Shown here: positions 57,725 through 64,000 of the stretch, one piece after another
Layout of the letters: the number at the start of each line of letters is the position of its first letter
How positions within the stretch are numbered: the first letter of the stretch is position 1
Assembly: GCA_015680685.1 (NCBI GenBank)
Contig: MNCI01010043.1
Location: 20,545 to 84,544 of the forward strand
Direction of reading: 5' to 3'
From: Gnetum montanum
Taxonomy: Eukaryota; Streptophyta; Gnetopsida; Gnetales; Gnetaceae
Length of the DNA: 64,000 nucleotides
Position numbers and translations under genes: made by a program
The notes under the pieces: generated by a model
The model's input: the letters and a program-made list of their open reading frames with translations, nothing else
Database searches by the model: none
Told to the model about the DNA's origin: nothing

Positions 57725-60549
57725 CTAGGGCGGTGGTTCTAACAGACCTTCTCCAACCTCTGGCCCATGCGTTGGTGGCGGCATGAATGGCGATTGCCCT
57801 GCAATAGCTGCAACTTCTAGAGCCAGCCAGAAAGTCTCCAAGAGAGTCCTCATCTTTTCTTCTTTGCTTCTAGGATCATTCACAGTCTAGGCAGCTTCTC
57901 CAATGTGTGCTGGAACTAGAACCTCCCAAGGGCATGGTAGTGCTGGGAAGAGTTCTTTCAGGTTGATAAACTAGGCTGCGAATTGCATGCGTTCGATGTC
58001 AAACGCTCAGATTGATGCCTGCAGCTACTGGTAGTCATTCATTCTACAGGCCAAGTCCTCTGCAACTGTATGTTGTCCTTCAAAGCTTGTGTGGAGAACC
58101 TTGAGTTTCGCGTTTTCCATTTCCAGCTTTTGCTTTGTTGCCTTATGTGCTTGGAACTCATCCTTGTATAGGGAATACGAGGTAGCCACTTTCTTTTCTA
58201 ACTCTGACCGTAGTCTCCCGGCTGTGAGCATAGCCAGGTTTGCATATTGAAGGTTGGAAAGCTCCATATATTTTGTCATCTCCTCAATCTGCAGCTCCTT
58301 AAGGTGGATTTCAGCTTGATCGTAGTCATTCAACCCATCAAAGATAGGTTTCCATGCATCGCCTCCCTCTCGGAGCTGCTAGAGCACTTGGTTCATTTTG
58401 GCTTTTGCGACTTGAATATGCTTTTTGTTCACTTCCTTCTACAATCCCACTTGGTCTCTGTAATGATTTTTGATGTTTTCAAATTTCAGGGCCTCATTCT
58501 TCCAAGTGGAGATTTCAATTGAAAACTTCTGTCATAATACCTGAACCTCCTCCATTGATAGATATCGATTTTCAACAGCCAACCTTCTCATATCAGTGTT
58601 CACCATGGCTAGTTCTTCCTACTATTAGTGGATAAAATTTTTCATATGTTCATTTTCTACACCAACGTTGTGCAACCGATGAACCTCCACGATCAGCAGC
58701 ACATTCTCTTGGCGAACCTCTACCAAGTCCTTGTCTAAGCTATATGCTCAGATGTCTACCAAGGACTTGTCAAAAATCGTCGTCTCTCGCACATCCTCGA
58801 CAACTTGAAGTTTAAGTTGAAGCTATTGAAAAGCTGCATCCTTGGTGATTTCATGATCAAGGATGGCTGAATTAGCAAGTTGAGCTCTTAATTAGGCTAC
58901 CTCCATTGCCAAGGGCTAACAAGCAACTTGAGCAGCTTCAAGTTGCCCTTCCAAAATAAGGCTCTTACCCCTTGCCGAGAGCAACTCCGACTAGGTTGCA
59001 ATAATGTTGTCTAGAAGGTCGAAGACATCTAAAAGTGGTTACTTCATTCCCACCAGTTGGTCCAAAAACTCCTCATGTTGGCCTGCATCAATCTTACTAC
59101 ACGAAGTTCCGACAGACACCTGTACATCTTGTAGTCCATGAACATTTGGTATAGGTGTTGCCGGTGCATTGAGAGCCATAGAAATTGTGTCAGCAACCAC
59201 TTTGGCTACAACCTCCTGTCCCTAGTGCTGCATCACCAGGATCATCGCCCCTTCACCATCTTCCAAACATACCAAGAAGGTAGCAGCATTTCTTGAAATT
59301 TCAGGGAATAACTGTTGGGTTGACACTGTTACCTCTCGGATGCTTGGATCTATTTGGGTTGGCACTTGTTCTCTGGCGGCGGAGAATATCAGCCCTATCC
59401 TCTCAAGTAAGCTAACTGACTGAGCCACTTTCTCCAAGTGGCTCATGATAGGGTGATAGACCGAAGGGTCTTCTCCTCCACCAGTCCTGTCAAATTACTC
59501 TTGCTAGCTCAAGAGCATTTCCCGAATCTTGCGAATGTATTCTACCGTGGTTTGCAAGCCTGGCTGCGTTGTTTGTGCAGGTAGTGGAGGTGGTTGCTAC
59601 TCCTCTATCTATGTTGTGGCAGGAGTTTTATCCTTTATCATTTCTTACCAAGAGGTAATTGGGGGACACCAAATTACATCATTGGAGTACCGTGCTATCC
59701 CTGCCTGTTTGCACAACTTTCAGATTAGGTAGGAAAAGGGGAGAGCTCATCTTCCACATTTGTTCTCAGCGAACCTCTTTTCAATCTCCAAAAAAAACAG
59801 CTATGGAAGACTCCTTGGGAATTTCCCACTTAAGGCAGCACATGCACGAGTGGAGAAGGTTGTGATTTTACTAGGTCTTACTGTTGGGTTCAGGTGGTAA
59901 GACGCGATCTTTGAGTACATTCTCTCCACCATGGTTAGAGAGCCGAATTCCTTACGCTCTACCTCGTAGAATCATTTGGTCTATTCTACCTTTACCTCTG
60001 GATCGGCGTTCTTTGGAATTTTCACCACATATACCCTGATCACGGGCAACCCCAGAGCCTATGCTATAACCTCCGAAGAGTAAGAGACATAAATGTCTTT
60101 GATTCTTACTCTAGACCCTGGTTGCCGATTTGTCCAGAAGAGATAAGTTTCTCCTAAGTACCATTCACCACTAGTAGTGATGATTGGCCACATCAGAGAG
60201 TCACTTCTTATGGCACGTTCTCGAGGAATGGTCCAAAATTTAGCTCTTGAAGGACCGTCTGTTGCACCTCGCATGGTGTGATAGCATCAAGGCAGACTTA
60301 GGTAAGGGTGACCTTAAGCCATGGTGCTATTCCAGGAGTCTCATTCCCTTGCGATTGCTCGCTAGGAATCTCCTCTTCAGGAATCTGATGGACAGATTCC
60401 ATGTCAGGTCCTTCACAGAGGGGCCTAGTTGCATGAGAGCCCTCTGCATGCCCTGGCAGTTGCACTCCTTGTCCTCTTCCCGTGCGTGGGTGCTTGTCCC
60501 TTGGTTGTGATGGTCATTTGCCCCTTGGGTGCCTCGGTTTGGGTGCCAT
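57725..60549 (-). pseudogene. D extra ORF: plant-transposon-type domain plus coiled coil
   Basis: Starts at ATG 60549 (MAPKPRH..), immediately after TGATTGTAG, and ends near 57725. The N-terminal domain (60274-59750) has GEWYLGETYLFW, IYVSYSSEVI and LCKQAGI, aligned with C. The middle (59446-59222) has VTVSTQQLFPEI and CLEDGEGAMILVMQH, shared with E. The coiled coil (58333-58025 open) has HLKELQIEEMTKY and YANLAML. The end has a LPCPWEVLVPAHI-like segment. About ten stops and at least one early frameshift. It is the most complete extra ORF here. Cellular role unknown. Confidence 0.78.
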
Positions 60550-60737
60550 CTACAATCAAACATAACTACCCATTAGACCGTACTTAAGTAGCTTAAGATG
60601 GTCCGTATACACCTTCTTAGTTTGACCAAGTTATGTTGTTGGCACAGGCACACCTTTAAGTCTTCTAGAGTGTTAATTTATGGGTTACAGCCAAAGTTTT
60701 CGTAATTAACCAATTAATTAATTACACATAGGCATCA

Positions 60738-60750
60738 CCCCCCCCCCCCC
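60738..60750. repeat. C13 homopolymer, polypurine-tract-like on minus strand
   Basis: On the minus strand AGTCATGGGGG followed by more G resembles the true D tract (AGTCATGGGGGTA). It lies between the internal promoter and the extra ORF, as the similar site does in C (10216-10232). Confidence 0.6.
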
Positions 60751-60904
60751 ATGACTGAGAGCATACCTCTGGTTGCTTAAAAAGAGCAAGGATCAGTTGA
60801 TGCAGACATGCGATGGAATGTAGGCATGTTAGGAAGGGTTAGGTGGAAAAAATGGAAAAATCTCCCCTCATTTGGAGCTCAAATGATGAAAATGTAAAGC
60901 GCAG

Positions 60905-60990
60905 CAACCCTATATATAGGGATTAGGCACTGCATCGACAGGGCTGCATATACATAGTGGATGCATATACAGGGCCCCATATACGCAGGG
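60905..60990 (-). promoter_or_regulatory. Internal promoter of D, same motif set as its LTR
   Basis: Minus strand: GCGTATATGGGGCCCTGTAT and GCAGCCCTGTCGATGC words, then TATA CCCTATATATAGGG (60907-60920), about 360 bp upstream of the extra ORF start. The D LTR has the same CGACAGGGC and GCGGCCCC type words before its TATA. Confidence 0.68.
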
Positions 60991-62640
60991 GTGTTTACCC
61001 GTTGACCAATGTTGACCAACTCGAAAAAAGCCCAAAATGATGAATTTGAAATGCCAAATTGAGGCGATTGAAGCGCGTGAGAGGCCTGGTCATAGCTAAG
61101 GACATGAGGAAGGTAATTGGGCATGAAAAAGAGTCAAAAATAGGAGAATGGAACTCAAAAAGAACTCCACCGGGAAGAAATCAAACAATGGGACCCGAAA
61201 ACTAGTCAACCACGAAATCCAAAGGACAGGAGGCTTAACAAGTGGGACCAAGGAGATGCAGGTGGGTCCTCCCCATAGTAGGAAACAACTATAGTAGCCC
61301 CTGCATAACCCCAACACCGGGGTCTGTGGGCCTCGAGGCTAAGAAATGGTGCTTGCCAGTTAAAAATCCAACCCAAGAGATCCCACCAGGGCATAGGAAG
61401 CCCATGGAAATCACGATGAACCTTCACAACATAAGACCGGAAATGAGGTAGGCTATAGAGAGAACTGGGTGAAGAGAGAGAGACAAGAAAATGGAATTCC
61501 AATCGTCGGTCACATGAAACCCCATGTGTAGTTGTGGTTAAGTGACCCTGTAGAACCATTCCTAAGGCCAGACCCAAAACCATCCACATTCAGTGACATC
61601 GTAGCAATAGACGAAGTCCCGGCCATCCCCCGAGAAAGCAAGAATGATCCCACAGAGAACCACCACTCCAATCAAATGTGAAAGGAAGTGAAATAGGACG
61701 AAGTTAGACTAAGGAAGTCTCATAACTAGTGCTTGTGGCCTGTGAGAAGCAGTCTAAGGGATGTGCTTTGAATTCCCACATAGTGATTTTTTTGTTTTTT
61801 TTTTCTTTTTCGAGGGAACCACACCATGCAAAGACCCATGCATGTTCACATGCATTTGACCAAGGGGTGTGCTTTGAATCCTCATGTTTATTTCTTTTCT
61901 TTTGTCTTTTTTTTTGTTTTTTGAATTTTTCAATGAGGACTACACCATCCAAGGTCGAACTACCTAGAAGCTTCCTTAGAGAGAAGGATGTGGAGCTGTA
62001 GGGAATCCGTAAGGACATACTAGCAACCTAGGGGACAAAATAGAGCAATGAATATTGCATTCCCCTTGAAGTCACCCAATTCAAATCATTGGGTCATCCC
62101 CAAGTCTGGGAACTACACAAGTCACACGTTAATTATAATGTTTTTAAGTGAAGGGATTGCATGTTCTCAACAGAAGGAAAATCGTGAAGTGGGTGAATAG
62201 TTGGATGACGTGAACTCACTGCCGATGTTATGAACGGAATATATAGACGTAAAGTCCAAAGACAACCATGTGAGAGCGGGAACCAGACAACTAGGTGGAC
62301 TAGCGTACATTACCCATTGCAACAAAAACCACCCGCACCAGACATCTGGAGACAATAAGACGATGGATTAGTAATTACGTGAAAAATGAAACATACACAA
62401 AGAAACGAAAAATAATTAAAGAACAGAAAAAATGTACAAAGAATTTGTAAACATATGAACGATGGTGAAAAACAAAAAGGTGTAAAACAAAAAATTTTAA
62501 AATAGCAAGGGGTGTAGTGGAATGGATCAGCAGGGAGGACTGTCTCCCCCACGACTAGGTGGAAAGGAGGAGACGTGAAAAATGGAGCAAGGTTGTCTTG
62601 ATGATGACGAGGTGGTATCCCTGGTTAGGTGGGGCCCATG
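60991..62640 (-). other. D spacer left by loss of RT-integrase
   Basis: No RT, RNase H or integrase motif is found. Some strings near 61770-61900 match the E spacer near 50310-50340. An AGTCGTGGGGGAGACA site lies at about 62540-62555. Long open frames such as 61206-61589 (minus) have no recognisable content. Confidence 0.5.
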
Positions 62641-64000
62641 GAAAGGTTTGAGTTTCAAGGGCTCATGTTAGAAGCTCTTAGGGATGTGCAAATTTCTGCA
62701 TTCACTATGGCCATCAATAATGGACACTTGCTGATGAACCTATTCCAAATCATCCAAGTTGTCTACATAGCCTCGTACAAGCCCCTCAGGTGGTTCCATG
62801 CACAATGTGCTGCTAGCAGGATCAACTATCAACCATTAGGTGCCCTCTAGTTTTGTGGCTGCTACGTACAGGCACTGTTGAATTGGTGATTCGTCGGTAC
62901 ACTGACTATATGCTTGAATGGATGTCCACTTAGCGGACCATAACTATTGCACACAGTAGCACCCTGAGTCACTATACACGATGCATGGAATGCACTTCTT
63001 CTCAATCTTTCCAAAAGGATTTTCCTTTGAAATTTTAAGAGAAAGATCTCGGAGTCCTAGTTTTGCATCCATCGTGCTCAACCAGGCCCTTTCCATTATG
63101 ATTAGGAAGTTCCCTTTACAATTTTCAACACTAATGACAAGGAAATTAGTAGGATAGGACCACCCATAGATGATGGTCATGATGTCCTGCACCACTCCCA
63201 AGGGAACAATGATGGATTGGTTTGCAAATTTGAGCCTAATGTTGCTCTTCTTTAGCGGGGGCAAGTTTCATGAGAGATCAAATTGATCCTTGACCCTGAG
63301 TCCAGAAGAGCTTTACATGGCTCATTCCCTGCCACTTGAAGATGGATGAGGAGACTTCCTAGATCAATCAATTTTTGGGGAAGGTGACCTGCCTTTATCC
63401 AATCGGTTACGGCATGTGTGAGCATGACCATTTGGATGTTGTAGTGTGGTGGGCTTGAAGGCTGCTCGAGCGGTGGAACAGTAGAGGCGCTTGTAGGTTC
63501 AGAGGCACTGGCCACAGGTGGGAGCGAGGGTGTGCGTACATGATTGGGCTGGAAGAAGGGACGTTTTCATGGCTTGACTTCCAGTCCACTTGGCTGAGGA
63601 GCCGGTCGTATGTTGATGGCCCTCGCAGCGCTACGTTGCTGTGGCTATGGTGGTCTCTTCCTGCATCGGTGGGGTAGGTGGCAGTTGAGTAGGATGTTGT
63701 GGAGGAGTGGCAGGAGAAGGTCATGGAGGATAGAAGAGATGTGGGCTCTCCCCCCTAGGTGATGGAGATTGAGGTCAAAAATACTCCAGGGGATGGTAAT
63801 GACTTTGAAAGGCCACATGACTAGAAGAGTCTTGTGGAGAGACTGGTTGTTGAACATAGTACCCATAAGGATTTGGCTGTTTATAAGGGTACTGCTACCT
63901 TGGAGATGACATCTCCCATGCTTGTGGTTGCTGCCACTATTGGAAGTATTCGTACGGTTGCGGTGGTGCTCCACTTGGATAATATCCTTGTTGCTACTGG
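62641..64000 (-). pseudogene. D gag C-terminus, protease and PR-RT linker
   Basis: The gag tail with YGYYVQQP and Pro/Gln-rich sequence lies at about 63990-63560. The protease (63515-62944) has LLDSGSRINLISHET with the Asp-Ser-Gly intact, then a GWSYPTNFLVI strand and an IIMERAWL segment; a frameshift after the active site splits it into two frames. The linker with LCMEP..GLV and a degenerate LETQTFP ends near 62640, exactly where G goes on to RT. Same gene as G 4855-3944. Confidence 0.75.

Larger units (their letters stand above)
56562..64000 (-). mobile_element. Element D: Athila-like deletion derivative, 5' part outside window
   Basis: On the minus strand, gag C-terminus and protease (64000-62944) are followed by a PR-RT linker that stops near 62640, a spacer, an internal promoter (60990-60905), the extra ORF (60549-57725), a polypurine tract and the 3' LTR (57463-56562). 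RT, RNase H and integrase are missing. It is inserted in H gag. The right flank and 5' LTR are not in the window. Confidence 0.82.

Noticed and set aside
61206-61589. 127-codon minus ORF in the D spacer as a host gene
   Set aside because: No motif, no counterpart in C or E, and flanking frames are random; treated as chance.

Overview
This window is repetitive nuclear DNA of a vascular plant, most likely a seed plant. I see no host gene, rRNA, tRNA, CRISPR or bacterial feature. The organism type follows from the content: Ty3/gypsy LTR retrotransposons of the Athila type (tRNA-Asp-like primer site, Athila-style gag and protease, extra ORF at the 3' side) and of the Tat/Ogre type (second, archaeal-like RNase H, gag with a CX2HX4HX4C-like knuckle, a break between protease and RT). 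The species cannot be told from the sequence. Two runs of N (11500-11814 and 40619-40898) and two single Ns (53375, 53431) mark assembly gaps.

Layout. The window can be read as nested insertions. Host element G is Athila-like and lies on the minus strand, in pieces at 3699-6427, 14483-15433 and 53910-54226. Into it went: F (Tat-like, +, only its 3' end, 1-3698); C (non-autonomous Athila-like, -, 6428-14482); E (Athila-like derivative, +, 15434-53909); and H (Athila-like, +, from 54227). B (Tat-like, -, 16940-49490) sits inside E, and A (Tat-like, +, 28883-42894) sits inside B. D (Athila-like derivative, -, 56562 to the window end) sits inside H. Flanking 5-bp duplications support A (exact), and B, C and E (one transition each).

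How the parts work together. A and B carry gag-protease and then RT-RNaseH-aRNaseH-integrase, separated by a spacer that behaves like the Ogre-type intron. In B this spacer holds a complete nine-exon gene on the opposite strand. Its first exons look like an FCP1/NIF-type phosphatase whose catalytic acids are gone, followed by a plant-transposon-type domain, an acidic stretch and a coiled coil. A keeps exon 1, intron 1 and part of exon 2 of the same gene. The A/B differences in exon 1 are mostly synonymous, which suggests past selection. C and D carry a long sense-strand extra ORF (transposon-type domain plus coiled coil), and E keeps its C-terminal half.

The main candidate system is this. In C, D and E the extra ORF is preceded by a second, internal promoter made of the same short motif family plus TATA box as that element's own LTR U3. 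In A and B the LTR palindrome GCGTATACGC is likewise repeated in the leader and first intron of the antisense gene. Each element thus appears to share one motif set between its LTR and its accessory gene, as would be expected if the accessory protein acts on, or is co-regulated with, its own LTR. All copies here are decayed by stops and frameshifts.
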